A stretch of 64,000 bases of DNA from Melioribacteraceae bacterium. GTDB taxonomy: Bacteria; Bacteroidota; Ignavibacteria; Ignavibacteriales; Melioribacteraceae. A program made the position numbers and the translations under genes. Numbering within the stretch: position 1 is the stretch's first letter; each line of letters opens with the position of its first letter. Under the pieces are notes generated by a model. The model was given only the letters and a program-made list of their open reading frames with translations, did not search any database and was not told the DNA's origin. Positions 27,606 to 37,174 of the stretch are shown here, piece by piece. The stretch lies in the NCBI GenBank assembly GCA_011525875.1, contig WYBN01000007.1, positions 1-64,000 on the forward strand, in the 5' to 3' direction.

Positions 27606-28657
27606 CCGGCAGGTATATAAATTCTTGCGGTAAAAATATCGTCAATTTTATTGAATGATAGAAGGTTTTCTTGATTATAAATAAGAGTTAATCTTTCTTT
27701 CACATTTTTCAATCCTATGCCTTTACCCTTGCCGGATACGCTATCGGGGTCAAAATTATTTTGAACAGTGATTATTAGATAAGAATTTTCTTTTTTACAA
27801 AAGAGGTTAATATTGATTTTGCTGTTACTCTCATAAACACCGTGCTTGATTGCGTTTTCAATCAAAGGCTGAAGAATCATATTCGGGATGTTGCTGGTTA
27901 GACATTCTTTCGGAATTTCTTCGGTAAAATCAAGTCTTTCATTGAAACGTATTTTTTCAATTTCGAGGTAAAGTTTAATATTTGCGATTTCCTCCCCGAG
28001 TTTTACCATCTGCTGCTCATTTAAAGACAGAGTGCTGCGAAGAAACGAAGATAATTTAATTGTCATCTCACGCGCTTTTTTTGGATCAGAAACCGTTAAT
28101 GAACTGATCGAATTAAGGCTATTGAAAATAAAATGAGGGTTGATCTGATATTTAAGAGATTTTAGTTCCGCATCTCTCACCAAAGATTCGAGTTTCTGCT
28201 CTTGCTCCAGTTTCAGTTTAAAATTATTATAATATATAAACACATAGTACATAGATACAATAACGATATAGAATAAAACCCCGATATTAAATCTCCACAC
28301 CCCGGAATCCAAAACGAAGTTTAAGTAAGCCTGGTCAATTCCGAACCAAAGTTTTAATGCATAATAACCGGCAGCCAGCCAAATGAGCGAAGTTAAGATT
28401 GAGCCGGCAAAGTGATTCAGAAAAACCCGCCATATTTTTTTTTCATCAACAGAAATGAATCTGATAGGGTACCAGATGCTGATACCCAATATAAAATAGA
28501 TAGCATTGAAAACTAATGAGTCGTAAAGGGAATTATAAATACTTTGATTGAAAGACTGATTTAAAAATATAAAATGATTGATTGTGATAATCAGCCAAAT
28601 GATAAGGTAACCGAGCAGCAATATTCTTTTATTTAATATCGGGTTCTGCATAGTCAA
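27602..28657 (-). CDS. LytS-like sensor histidine kinase (His_kinase domain)
   Basis: A 351-residue membrane kinase with four or five N-terminal hydrophobic segments (residues about 10-145), a short coiled linker, the phospho-acceptor block YQINPHFIFNSLNS, and a HATPase domain with N box (IENAIKHG) and G box (GKGKGIGLKNV). The short family lacks a periplasmic sensor domain, so it probably senses membrane state or a partner such as the LiaF-like proteins. It overlaps the response regulator by four bases and is three bases after the second LiaF-like gene. Confidence 0.93.
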   Translation of the reverse strand: MTMQNPILNKRILLLGYLIIWLIITINHFIFLNQSFNQSIYNSLYDSLVFNAIYFILGISIWYPIRFISVDEKKIWRVFLNHFAGSILTSLIWLAAGYYALKLWFGIDQAYLNFVLDSGVWRFNIGVLFYIVIVSMYYVFIYYNNFKLKLEQEQKLESLVRDAELKSLKYQINPHFIFNSLNSISSLTVSDPKKAREMTIKLSSFLRSTLSLNEQQMVKLGEEIANIKLYLEIEKIRFNERLDFTEEIPKECLTSNIPNMILQPLIENAIKHGVYESNSKININLFCKKENSYLIITVQNNFDPDSVSGKGKGIGLKNVKERLTLIYNQENLLSFNKIDDIFTARIYIPAG

Positions 28658-28660
28658 TAG

Positions 28661-29386
28661 TTATTTGATATCTCCGCCGCCGAATAGAACGAAGCCTTTG
28701 ATAACAAGAACTTTAGAATCATCAGCTTCCGGAATAAATTCTTTTTTTCTTTCATCGTCAAACCCGCCGAAGATTGAGACTACATTTACAATTATTTTCC
28801 AATCTTTCGGGACGAATAAATCGACGCCTCCAAACATAATAAATAAATCTAAAGTATTTCTTCCCTCAGCGAGTTTTGAGTTAAATAAATATATATCCGA
28901 GCCGCCGAAGAGAGTTGTAATTCTGCCACCTTTAAAGTTCTTGGAATTAACTTTTTTATCAATTCCGCCAAAGATAACTACTTCGTCAAGGATATCTTCC
29001 TCGACCGTATTAATATCTGTATCCTCGCCGTTAGGTTGGGCATACTTATCAGCAGAAACATTAACACCATTGTTTCTTCTAATTAAAATTGCAATGCCGA
29101 TCAAAATTAAAATTACTGGCCAATAATCGTGTATTATCTGACCGATGGAAAAGTGAAATAACTCTTTTGAATAAAAAAGGAGAGCTAGTGCAAGAAGTAT
29201 GTAACCCGGCACACTGTTTTTATTATTAAAAAGAATTATCAAACTTATGGCAAGCAATATAGTGGGGAACGAAAAAATTAAATCGAATATTGGGAAATGG
29301 AAAAAGAAAAAATTATCTGCAACCATCATAAATCCGAGAGCTACTAAAATTATTCCTATTATCGTTCGTGTATTGTTTGATTTCAT
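28661..29386 (-). CDS. LiaF-like membrane protein, copy 2
   Basis: A 241-residue protein: about four short hydrophobic segments in residues 5-105 (DUF5668-like), then a beta-repeat domain with the recurring IFGG/LFGG/MFGG motif (VVIFGGIDKK, TLFGGSDIYL, MFGGVDLFVP, FGGFDDER, LFGGGDIK) of the LiaF/YvqF C-terminal domain. In Firmicutes LiaF inhibits the LiaS kinase in cell-envelope stress. The ribosome site aggagat precedes the ATG at 29386. It lies directly upstream of the kinase and is clearly a paralogue of the preceding gene. Confidence 0.85.
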   Translation of the reverse strand: MKSNNTRTIIGIILVALGFMMVADNFFFFHFPIFDLIFSFPTILLAISLIILFNNKNSVPGYILLALALLFYSKELFHFSIGQIIHDYWPVILILIGIAILIRRNNGVNVSADKYAQPNGEDTDINTVEEDILDEVVIFGGIDKKVNSKNFKGGRITTLFGGSDIYLFNSKLAEGRNTLDLFIMFGGVDLFVPKDWKIIVNVVSIFGGFDDERKKEFIPEADDSKVLVIKGFVLFGGGDIK

Positions 29387-29404
29387 TTCTATATCTCCTA
29401 AAAA

Positions 29405-30085
29405 TTAGTTTCTTAATTCTCCGCCGCCGAAAATCACCAAGCCTTTCAGGCGAAGAGTACGTCTTTCTTGCGGTATTATATTTGGGTCTTTTCTTCGGTT
29501 GTCGCTCATTCCGCCAAAAATTGGAATCAGATCAATTTCAACATTCCAATTATTTGGGACAAAAATTGTAGTTCCTCCAAACATAGCGAAAATATCTAAT
29601 ATATTTTCACCATCAGCCAGTTCACAGTCTAACAGGTCAATTTCGGAGCCGCCGAAAATTGCAGTGATCTGTCCGCCCCTAAAGACTTTAGCTTGGAATG
29701 ATTTCTTGCCGCCGCCAAAAATTGCCACTTCGTTTATTTCGAAACTATGTTCGTCCGAATTGTCATTGTCTCTTCTTTTTGTATAAAAAGAATAGTTCTG
29801 CCGCCTGAAAATAATGAACAATCCAATCAATACTAATAAAAGAGGCCAATATGCCGGAGCTATTCCGATTAAACCAATTAGGATCATAACAACCCCAGTA
29901 CCTTTGTTTCGGAAAGAGGCGAGAAGAATCAAACCTACAACAATCAGTATTCCCTGCCATGAGAAAAAATAAAACGGTATGTTGAAATCAATTAAATCAA
30001 AATTTCTTAGAAGGAACAGTGCGCCGAGTAATGTTAATATGATCCCTACTGTTATCCTTATAGTTTTGTTGATTTGAGCAGACAT
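29405..30085 (-). CDS. LiaF-like membrane protein, copy 1
   Basis: A 226-residue protein with the same plan as its neighbour: N-terminal hydrophobic segments (LLGALFLLRNFDLIDF, WQGILIVVGLILL, WPLLLVLIGLFIIF) and a C-terminal domain with FGG repeats (AIFGGGKKSF, AIFGGSEIDL, MFGGTTIFVP, IFGGMSDNR, VIFGGGELRN). It is the first gene of the minus-strand liaF-liaF-kinase-regulator operon, whose promoter should be in 30086-30670. Confidence 0.85.
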   Translation of the reverse strand: MSAQINKTIRITVGIILTLLGALFLLRNFDLIDFNIPFYFFSWQGILIVVGLILLASFRNKGTGVVMILIGLIGIAPAYWPLLLVLIGLFIIFRRQNYSFYTKRRDNDNSDEHSFEINEVAIFGGGKKSFQAKVFRGGQITAIFGGSEIDLLDCELADGENILDIFAMFGGTTIFVPNNWNVEIDLIPIFGGMSDNRRKDPNIIPQERRTLRLKGLVIFGGGELRN

Positions 30086-30670
30086 AAAATCCTCTGATTT
30101 TTGGGTGTAAATCTAACATGGTTTGCGGAGGAATGAAACTAAAATTCGGCGAATTATAGATTTTTGTCGGTAAATGAATAAGCAATCAGAATTACCATAT
30201 CACTGCGTCACCAAAAATAATGACTCTGCTTAGAATAATGGCTCATAAATCAGTCTGGCATTTATCCCCGCATCCTCCATGATGATTTATTCGATAACGC
30301 GCTATCGTTTACAATAATTAAGCAAAAAAAACAAATCAAATCAGATGAGTCTGATTCGAAATGGGATTTGCCCTCATTGGCATTAACCGAGTTAAATATA
30401 TATTATTTTATCAGCAAGACCTCGTTAGTGCTTTAATAATTCTATCGCAATAATGAATTAACAATGTAAAAATATTTATGAGGGATTAATGAAAGGATTA
30501 ATAAGGGAATTAATTAGTGATCTATTTCATAAAAAAGAACTTTTTTGATTTGTTCACTGCTATTTTCTATTCGAATGAATTTATATTATTTTTTCAGTTA
30601 ATATTCTTGCTTAATATAACTATTATGTTTATTTAATCATGTGAAAAATCAAAAAACTTAAAAGGAAAAG
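30086..30670. other. Divergent intergenic region, rmuC/liaF-like operon
   Basis: This 585-bp AT-rich region separates divergent transcription units and must contain both promoters. A 16-bp near-palindrome (30292-30307; arms cgata-a-cg and cg-c-tatcg, one mismatched pair) is a possible operator. A 19-codon frame at 30489-30548 (MKGLIRELISDLFHKKELF) has a gaggga ribosome-like site, but it is too short to claim as a gene. I see nothing else. Confidence 0.4.
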
Positions 30671-31990
30671 ATGGAATTAATTTATTTGCTTGCGGGTCTT
30701 CTCGTGGGTTCGGCATCTGTCTACTTCGCGCTAAAATTTTATTTTGTCTCGAAAACCGGCATTCCACAGAGTGAATACGACCTCGTTAATTTAGAATTAT
30801 CAAGAACTACGGAAAAAGCATTATTATTCGAAAAGCAATTGCTTGAGTTTAAAGATGATTTATCCAAGGAAAGACTTGCAAACTCGCTGCTTAACTCGGA
30901 AAATTCTAAGCTTATAAATCAAAATAAAAACTTGGAGGAACGGTTAGCCGAACAAAAAAAAGAATTGGAAGAAATCAACATGAAATTGAAAAATGAATTT
31001 ATGAATCTTGCTAATCAGATATTTGAAGAAAAGAGCAGGAAATTTTCTGAATACAACAAAGATGCAGTGCAGAATCTGCTAAATCCTCTCAATGATAAAA
31101 TTAATGATTTCCGCAGAAGAATTGATGAGATACATAATACAGATGTGCAAGGCAGAGCGACTCTGATGGAACAGATAAGAAATTTGACCGAACTAAATAA
31201 ACAGATGAGTGAAGATGCAGATAATTTAACTAAAGCCCTTAAAGGCGATTCCAAAACAATGGGGACCTGGGGCGAAGTTGTTCTTGAAAGACTTCTCGAG
31301 AAATCCGGATTAATTAAAGACGAACAATACACCATTCAAGAAAGTTTAACAGGGGAAGAAGGAAGAAAATTTAGACCGGATGTGATCATCTATCTGCCCG
31401 ACGAGAAAAATATTATTATCGATTCGAAAGTTTCCCTGGTTGCTTATGAGAAATTCAGTTCATCTTCAGATGAAGTTGAAAGAAAAAGATTTATCCAGGA
31501 ACATATTGTTTCAGTTAGGAATCATTTAAAGGAACTCAGCTCAAAAAACTATCAAAGCATTACGGGGTTAAACTCGCCGGATTTTGTGTTAATGTTTATA
31601 CCTATTGAGCCCGCATTTGCCCTTGCCATTCAAAAAGATCAGTCAATATATAACGATGCTTTTGAAAAAAACATTGTAATCGTAAGCCCTTCAACACTGC
31701 TCGCAACTCTTCGGACAATCGAAAATATCTGGCGGCGCGAAAAACAAAATAAAAACGCTTTAGAAATAGCCAGGCAAAGCGGCGCGCTCTATGATAAATT
31801 TACATCTTTCATTGAAGACATGATTGAAGTAGGCAAAAAGCTGAATGCATCCAAAGAGTCGTATAATTCGGCTATGAAAAAACTGCACGAGGGCAGAGGA
31901 AATATAGTAAAACGCATTGAAGAAATTAAGGAGCTGGGGGCAAAAGCCTCAAAATCTCTTCCTTCAGCCTTAATAGAAAAAGCCGATTAG
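30671..31990 (+). CDS. rmuC: DNA recombination protein RmuC family
   Basis: A 439-residue protein: a single N-terminal membrane helix (residues 3-24), a long coiled coil (about 40-115 and on to 185), then the RmuC nuclease-like domain, recognisable by GTWGEVVLERLLEKSGL, FRPDVIIYLPDEKNIIIDSKV and FVLMFIPIEPAF. RmuC limits inversion at short inverted repeats and is restricted to the inner face of the membrane. It is 18 bases upstream of the acylase gene. Confidence 0.93.
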   Translation: MELIYLLAGLLVGSASVYFALKFYFVSKTGIPQSEYDLVNLELSRTTEKALLFEKQLLEFKDDLSKERLANSLLNSENSKLINQNKNLEERLAEQKKELEEINMKLKNEFMNLANQIFEEKSRKFSEYNKDAVQNLLNPLNDKINDFRRRIDEIHNTDVQGRATLMEQIRNLTELNKQMSEDADNLTKALKGDSKTMGTWGEVVLERLLEKSGLIKDEQYTIQESLTGEEGRKFRPDVIIYLPDEKNIIIDSKVSLVAYEKFSSSSDEVERKRFIQEHIVSVRNHLKELSSKNYQSITGLNSPDFVLMFIPIEPAFALAIQKDQSIYNDAFEKNIVIVSPSTLLATLRTIENIWRREKQNKNALEIARQSGALYDKFTSFIEDMIEVGKKLNASKESYNSAMKKLHEGRGNIVKRIEEIKELGAKASKSLPSALIEKAD

Positions 31991-32008
31991 GAAAACAGCA
32001 GAACGCTA

Positions 32009-34435
32009 ATGAAAAAATATTTTAGATTTCTTGCAGGTTTTACCGTAACAATTATAGCTCTACTCAGCGGTATTGTTGTTATAGTTTACTTTATTCTTCA
32101 GAGTTATATCCCCGATTATGAAGGTAAATTTTCCCTGAATGGATTGAAAGAGAATGTTGGAATAAGCAGGGATAATAACGGTGTAGCTTATATTAATGCA
32201 TTAAACGAAGAAGACGCTATATTTGCTTTGGGTTTTGCACATGCGCAGGAGCGCATGTTTCAAATGGACGTGATTAGAAGAGCAGGCGAAGGAAGACTCT
32301 CAGAAATATTCGGCAATAAAACCTCGGGTTTCGATAGGATGTTCAGAACAATCGGACTCGCAGAAGTCGTAAAAAAAACTCTACCTGAGCTTAACCCAAA
32401 ATCTAAAACTTTACTACAGGCATACTCTGATGGGGTTAATTCCTATCTTCAGACAAAGAAAAATTATTCGGTTGAATTCGACTTGCTCGGTTATCAACCT
32501 GAAGAATGGCATCCTGAGAATTCGCTTCTAGTTGCAAAACTGATGGCATGGGAACTAAATATCAGCTGGTGGTCGGATATAGCATTTAGCAGCTTAGTGC
32601 AGTTATTAGGTGAAGAAAAAGCTGCCGAAATACTTCCAAAGTTTGACGAAAATTTCCCGACAATTATTCCGGAAAACTTAATGAAATTCTCCTCGCTTGA
32701 AACCGGATTAATTAGCTTGGACAAAAATTTTAGAGAGTTCATGGGTATTAGCGGGACGCATATTGGTTCAAACAGCTGGGTGGTGAGCCGGAATAAATCC
32801 GGTTCAGGTATGCCTATATTAGCCAATGATCCGCATCTGGCTTTTTCGGTTCCAGGCAAGTGGTATGTGGCTGTTTTACGAGGCGGCGAATATAGATGCG
32901 AAGGATTCACTTTGCCCGGCGTGCCAGGCGTTGTGATTGGAAAAAATCAAAAGATTGCTTGGGGACTGACAAACGTAATGGCTGACGATGCAGATTTCTA
33001 CGTGGAAAGATTTGATTCTTCAAACACAAAATATTTATTTAACGGAAATTGGGAAGAATTAATTGTCCGGCAGGATACGATTAAGGTTAAAGATTCATCC
33101 GATGTAATTTTTACAATTCGAAAAACTCACAGAGGACCTGTTGTTTCTGATATTCACTCCTACGACATCTTATTTCCCGACTCAATTACCGAAAGAGAAA
33201 ATATTTCGATGCGTTGGACAGCCTTGGAAATAAGTGATGAGTTGTTTGCGATATATTCTGTTAATACAGCCGGAAACTGGCAGCAGTTTAATGAGGCGTT
33301 AAGACATTTCACCGTACCCGGACAAAATTTTATTTACGCCGATACCGAGGGTAATATTGGTTATGTCTGTGCTGCAAAACTGCCGAAACGCAAATCAAAC
33401 AGCCCTACTTTGGTTTTCGACGGCACTACGGATCAAAGCGATTGGAAGGGATTTGTTCCTTATGATGAAATGCCTAAACTATTCAACCCGCCGGCTGATT
33501 TTATTTCCTCTGCGAATAATAAAACTGTTAAGAATTTCACTTATCATATTTCTAATATCTGGGAGCCGCCTTCAAGAATAGAGAGAATAAATGAACTGCT
33601 GCTCGGTAAACAAAGACACTCGGTTGATGATTTCCGCAAATATCAGGTCGACTTTGAATCAAAATTTGCAAGTGAAATTATTCCGTTCGTTCTTAACGCT
33701 TTCAGCGGGGCAAAAGTAAATGACTCAAATCTCAAAACTTCGCTTGAGCTTTTTCGGAAATGGGATTTTGTTATGGATAAGTATAGCCAGACTCCGGCTG
33801 TTTTTCTGATGTTCTTCCAAAAATTACTTAAAAACATTTTCCTTGATGAGATGGGCGAAAAAATATTTAACGAATATCTTTTTATTGCAAATATCCCGTA
33901 TAGAATGATACCAGAAATGTTGAACGGCAACAACAGCAGTTGGTTTGACAATATCAAAACCCAGGCTAAAGAAACACGGGATGATATTATACGAGCAAGC
34001 CTTGTGGAAGCAATCAGCGAACTTGAAATTCTGTTCGGGAAAAATCTTGCCGAATGGCAGTGGATGAAACTTCACAAACTGACATTCAAGCATCCGTTTG
34101 ACGGAGCTTCACCCTTATCCGATAGAATTTTTAATATCGGTGAATTCGCCATCGGCGGCGACGGGACGACTATTTTCAACACTGAGTATTCGTTCACAAA
34201 ACCTTTTGAAACTAAGCTGGGTCCTTCGATGCGTTTTATCTTTGATTTTGCAGACAGAGACCATATTTATTTTATTCTTCCCACCGGGCAGTCAGGTCAT
34301 TTTTTCTCTGAGAATTACCGTGATTTAACAGGGGCGTGGATGGATGGACAAATGATTAAATTATGCTTAGATATTAATCAGGTTGAAAAGAGCGTTCTCA
34401 AAACTCTTGAACTTATACCATCAGCGGTGAACTAA
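32009..34435 (+). CDS. Penicillin-acylase family Ntn hydrolase
   Basis: An 808-residue protein with an N-terminal membrane helix or signal (residues 8-32), then the alpha chain (about 40-250) and a beta chain that should start at Ser254 in the GSNSW motif, the autocatalytic N-terminal nucleophile. NDPHL and other family blocks follow. Members hydrolyse amides of beta-lactams, acyl-homoserine lactones or N-acyl amino acids; the natural substrate cannot be read from sequence. It would act in the periplasm. Confidence 0.9.
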   Translation: MKKYFRFLAGFTVTIIALLSGIVVIVYFILQSYIPDYEGKFSLNGLKENVGISRDNNGVAYINALNEEDAIFALGFAHAQERMFQMDVIRRAGEGRLSEIFGNKTSGFDRMFRTIGLAEVVKKTLPELNPKSKTLLQAYSDGVNSYLQTKKNYSVEFDLLGYQPEEWHPENSLLVAKLMAWELNISWWSDIAFSSLVQLLGEEKAAEILPKFDENFPTIIPENLMKFSSLETGLISLDKNFREFMGISGTHIGSNSWVVSRNKSGSGMPILANDPHLAFSVPGKWYVAVLRGGEYRCEGFTLPGVPGVVIGKNQKIAWGLTNVMADDADFYVERFDSSNTKYLFNGNWEELIVRQDTIKVKDSSDVIFTIRKTHRGPVVSDIHSYDILFPDSITERENISMRWTALEISDELFAIYSVNTAGNWQQFNEALRHFTVPGQNFIYADTEGNIGYVCAAKLPKRKSNSPTLVFDGTTDQSDWKGFVPYDEMPKLFNPPADFISSANNKTVKNFTYHISNIWEPPSRIERINELLLGKQRHSVDDFRKYQVDFESKFASEIIPFVLNAFSGAKVNDSNLKTSLELFRKWDFVMDKYSQTPAVFLMFFQKLLKNIFLDEMGEKIFNEYLFIANIPYRMIPEMLNGNNSSWFDNIKTQAKETRDDIIRASLVEAISELEILFGKNLAEWQWMKLHKLTFKHPFDGASPLSDRIFNIGEFAIGGDGTTIFNTEYSFTKPFETKLGPSMRFIFDFADRDHIYFILPTGQSGHFFSENYRDLTGAWMDGQMIKLCLDINQVEKSVLKTLELIPSAVN

Positions 34436-34554
34436 TTTTATAAGATGGATGGTTTTCAATAAAAAATTATGCTGATACTAAGATTTTTTTTGCCGGGTTA
34501 AGAACTTTGCAGTAGAATGTGTTAAATTAAGCAGTCAAAAAATGAAAGAGTTTT

Positions 34555-35508
34555 ATGAAGGTTATAGAACATTTAGATAGAGCAAAAGAAACATTAATTA
34601 GTTTTGAAATAATTCCTCCTAAACGCGGCGGTAATATTAGAGCCCTGCTCGATGTGCTGGAAAGTATCGTAAAATACAATCCTCCTTTTATTGATATTAC
34701 CAGCCATGCTGCCGAGGTTATACACGAAGAAACGCCGGCAGGTGAATATAAAGTTAGAGTGAAAAGAAAACGTCCCGGAACTCTTGGTATCTGCGCTTTG
34801 ATTCAGAATAAATATAATATAGATGCTGTGCCCCATGTTATATGCCGCGGTTTTACACGCGAAGAAACAGAAGATTTTTTAATTGAACTTCACTATCTCG
34901 GGATTGACAATGTGCTGGCGATACGCGGGGACGACAACGGTTTTATCAAACCAGTAAAATTTGGAAGAAGCGTTAATTTGTTTGCAATTGATCTAATTAA
35001 ACAGATCGGCGATGTAAACAGAGGGAAATATATTGAAGATTCGCTTCTCGATGCCGAGGTTATGGATTTCTGTATTGGAATCGCGGGCTATCCAGAAAAA
35101 CATTTTGAAGCTCCTAATCTTGCAACTGATATCGCATTTACTAAAAAGAAAGTTGACGCCGGAGCCGAATATATAGTATCGCAGATGTTTTTTGACAACA
35201 AAAAATATTTTGAATACGAAAGCAAATGCAGAGAAGCAGGAATAAGTGTGCCGATAATTCCCGGCTTAAAAATCCTTACTAATAAAAAGAATGTATCGAG
35301 TATTCCAAGAAATTTCTTTATAGATATTCCAGACGAACTTGCAGAAGAAATAATGGAAGCAAAATCTGAACATGTATTGGAAATAGGAGTTAATTGGACA
35401 CTTAAGCAGGTTGAAGAACTATTGAACAAAAATGTGCCCGCTATTCATTTTTACATAATGCAGGATTCCAAACCGATCACAACTCTAATGAATAAACTAA
35501 AGAGATGA
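34555..35508 (+). CDS. metF: Methylenetetrahydrofolate reductase
   Basis: A 317-residue flavoenzyme of the MetF family that reduces 5,10-methylene-THF to 5-methyl-THF. The N-terminal SFEIIPPKRGGNIR is the conserved SxEfxPPk motif; ITSHA, the AIRGD loop and FDNKKYFEY, IIPGLKI and the C-terminal TLKQVEELL blocks are family features. It is two bases before the dehydrogenase gene, so co-transcription is likely. Confidence 0.95.
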   Translation: MKVIEHLDRAKETLISFEIIPPKRGGNIRALLDVLESIVKYNPPFIDITSHAAEVIHEETPAGEYKVRVKRKRPGTLGICALIQNKYNIDAVPHVICRGFTREETEDFLIELHYLGIDNVLAIRGDDNGFIKPVKFGRSVNLFAIDLIKQIGDVNRGKYIEDSLLDAEVMDFCIGIAGYPEKHFEAPNLATDIAFTKKKVDAGAEYIVSQMFFDNKKYFEYESKCREAGISVPIIPGLKILTNKKNVSSIPRNFFIDIPDELAEEIMEAKSEHVLEIGVNWTLKQVEELLNKNVPAIHFYIMQDSKPITTLMNKLKR

Positions 35509-35509
35509 A

Positions 35510-36520
35510 ATGTTAGATGCAAGAAGAAAGATTAAGCTGAACGTTAAAAAAATCAAAAGACTAAAATGGGGCGCGGCGGGATGCGGAAAATTTATGGAAA
35601 CTTCGTTTCTTCCCGCGTTACAGCAGCTAAAACGCAGCAGCTTGTTTTCTGTTTATAGTTCAGACATTAACCGTGCAAAGTTCATTTCAAATAAATTTAA
35701 CGCAAATTATTACTACAACGACTTCGAAACTTTTTTACAAAGCGATATAGACTGCGTTTATATTTCGGGGAAGAATTCAGACCATCACTGGCAGGTTATT
35801 GCAGCAGCCAAAGCGGGCAAGCATATTCTCTGCGAAAAGCCCCTTGCCCTTAATTTTGAACAGGCTGAGGAAATGGTACGCATCTGCAAAGAGAATGGCG
35901 TTTTACTTACGATAAATTATGTTTACCGTTTTCACCCGCTTGTACAAAAAACAAAAGAGCTTATAGATAAAAACACAATCGGAAAAATTATTTCTATTTC
36001 CGCAAATTTTAATGTAAATCTTCCCCCCGATGATAATTACCGCTTCCAAAAAGAACACGGTGGCGGTGCGCTGAGAGATTTGGGAACACACATGATAGAC
36101 CTGTTAAGATTTTTCGGCGGGGAGATTACCGAGATAAAAGGATTTGTCGGCAATGTCGTTTATAAGACAGAAGTTGACGACTCCGCTAGCGGATTAGTAA
36201 GATTTGAAAAAAATGGCTTCGGAGATTTTAATGTTTCTTTCAACGCTCAGAAACAATTTAACCGCGTTGAAATATTGGGTCACAACGGATGTCTCAGTAT
36301 CGACAACATGGTTGGGCGGCGAAATGCATCGTCTAAATTGACTATCGAATTAACGAAGGAAGCGAAAAAATCTTTCCGGAAAAGAGTTAATAAACAATTA
36401 CTGCTTCTAAAATCTGTTCAGAATTCTTTTCTCTTCAATTATCCTTTAGGCGTTACCGCAGAAGATGGGCTGTTGAATATGCGAATTATAGAAGAGCTCG
36501 AGAAATCATGCACACCCTGA
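35510..36520 (+). CDS. GFO/IDH/MocA-family dehydrogenase
   Basis: A 336-residue NAD(P)-dependent oxidoreductase. The Rossmann loop is WGAAGCGKF, a reduced GxGxxG version, and the catalytic motif is EKPLAL (LCEKPLALNFEQ), followed by HGGGALRDLGTHMIDLLRF with the expected Asp/His. The substrate is likely a sugar, inositol or sugar-acid derivative. It overlaps the aldolase gene by 13 bases, which suggests linked function in a sugar pathway. Confidence 0.88.
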   Translation: MLDARRKIKLNVKKIKRLKWGAAGCGKFMETSFLPALQQLKRSSLFSVYSSDINRAKFISNKFNANYYYNDFETFLQSDIDCVYISGKNSDHHWQVIAAAKAGKHILCEKPLALNFEQAEEMVRICKENGVLLTINYVYRFHPLVQKTKELIDKNTIGKIISISANFNVNLPPDDNYRFQKEHGGGALRDLGTHMIDLLRFFGGEITEIKGFVGNVVYKTEVDDSASGLVRFEKNGFGDFNVSFNAQKQFNRVEILGHNGCLSIDNMVGRRNASSKLTIELTKEAKKSFRKRVNKQLLLLKSVQNSFLFNYPLGVTAEDGLLNMRIIEELEKSCTP

Positions 36521-37170
36521 CTGAATTTGTTGATATTTGTAAGCGGGTTTATGAAAATGGTTATGTAGCTGCTTACGACGGGAATCTCTCGATGCGAATT
36601 GATGATGATAGATTCATAATAACGCCGTCCGGTAAATGCAAAGGCGAAATTGAGGAAGATGATCTTTTGATAATAGACCCGGAAGGCAAATTGATATCGG
36701 GTACAGGAAAGGTTTCGACCGAGTCAAAAATTCATCTGATTATTTACAAGCACAGAAAAGACATAAACGCAGTGATTCACTGTCATCCTGTTCATGCTAC
36801 GGCATTTGCATCAATAGGCGAGAGTATAAATAGACCGGTATTCCCCGAAGTAGTTTTAGCCCTCGGTAAAGTTCCACTATGTAGATATTCAACTCCATCA
36901 ACAGACGAACTTGCAGAATCTTTACTGCCATATATAGAATACTCGTGGGCATTTCTTCTTGAAAATCACGGAGCAGTTACTATCGGTAAAAATCTTAAAG
37001 GCGCTTATTACAGAATGGAAAAACTTGAACACGCCGCTCGCACATTATTTATTGCAAGAAGTATGGGAAGAGAGAAAACAATTCCACTGCAAAAACTAAA
37101 AGAACTTTATTCAATTGCAGAGTCAGTTTACGGTATAAAGATTGATAAACGAAACAGATTGGATTTTTAA
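36508..37170 (+). CDS. Class II aldolase (fuculose-1-phosphate aldolase-like)
   Basis: A 220-residue class II aldolase/adducin-family enzyme. Catalytic Glu72 lies in STESKIHL, zinc ligands are His91 and His93 (IHCHPVHATAF) with the third in ENHGAV (His154). Members cleave fuculose-1-phosphate or rhamnulose-1-phosphate to DHAP and lactaldehyde, or act as sugar-acid epimerase/dehydratase. There is no tail beyond normal length. It overlaps the dehydrogenase and is four bases before ddl. Confidence 0.87.
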   Translation: MHTLTEFVDICKRVYENGYVAAYDGNLSMRIDDDRFIITPSGKCKGEIEEDDLLIIDPEGKLISGTGKVSTESKIHLIIYKHRKDINAVIHCHPVHATAFASIGESINRPVFPEVVLALGKVPLCRYSTPSTDELAESLLPYIEYSWAFLLENHGAVTIGKNLKGAYYRMEKLEHAARTLFIARSMGREKTIPLQKLKELYSIAESVYGIKIDKRNRLDF

Positions 37171-37174
37171 ATAA

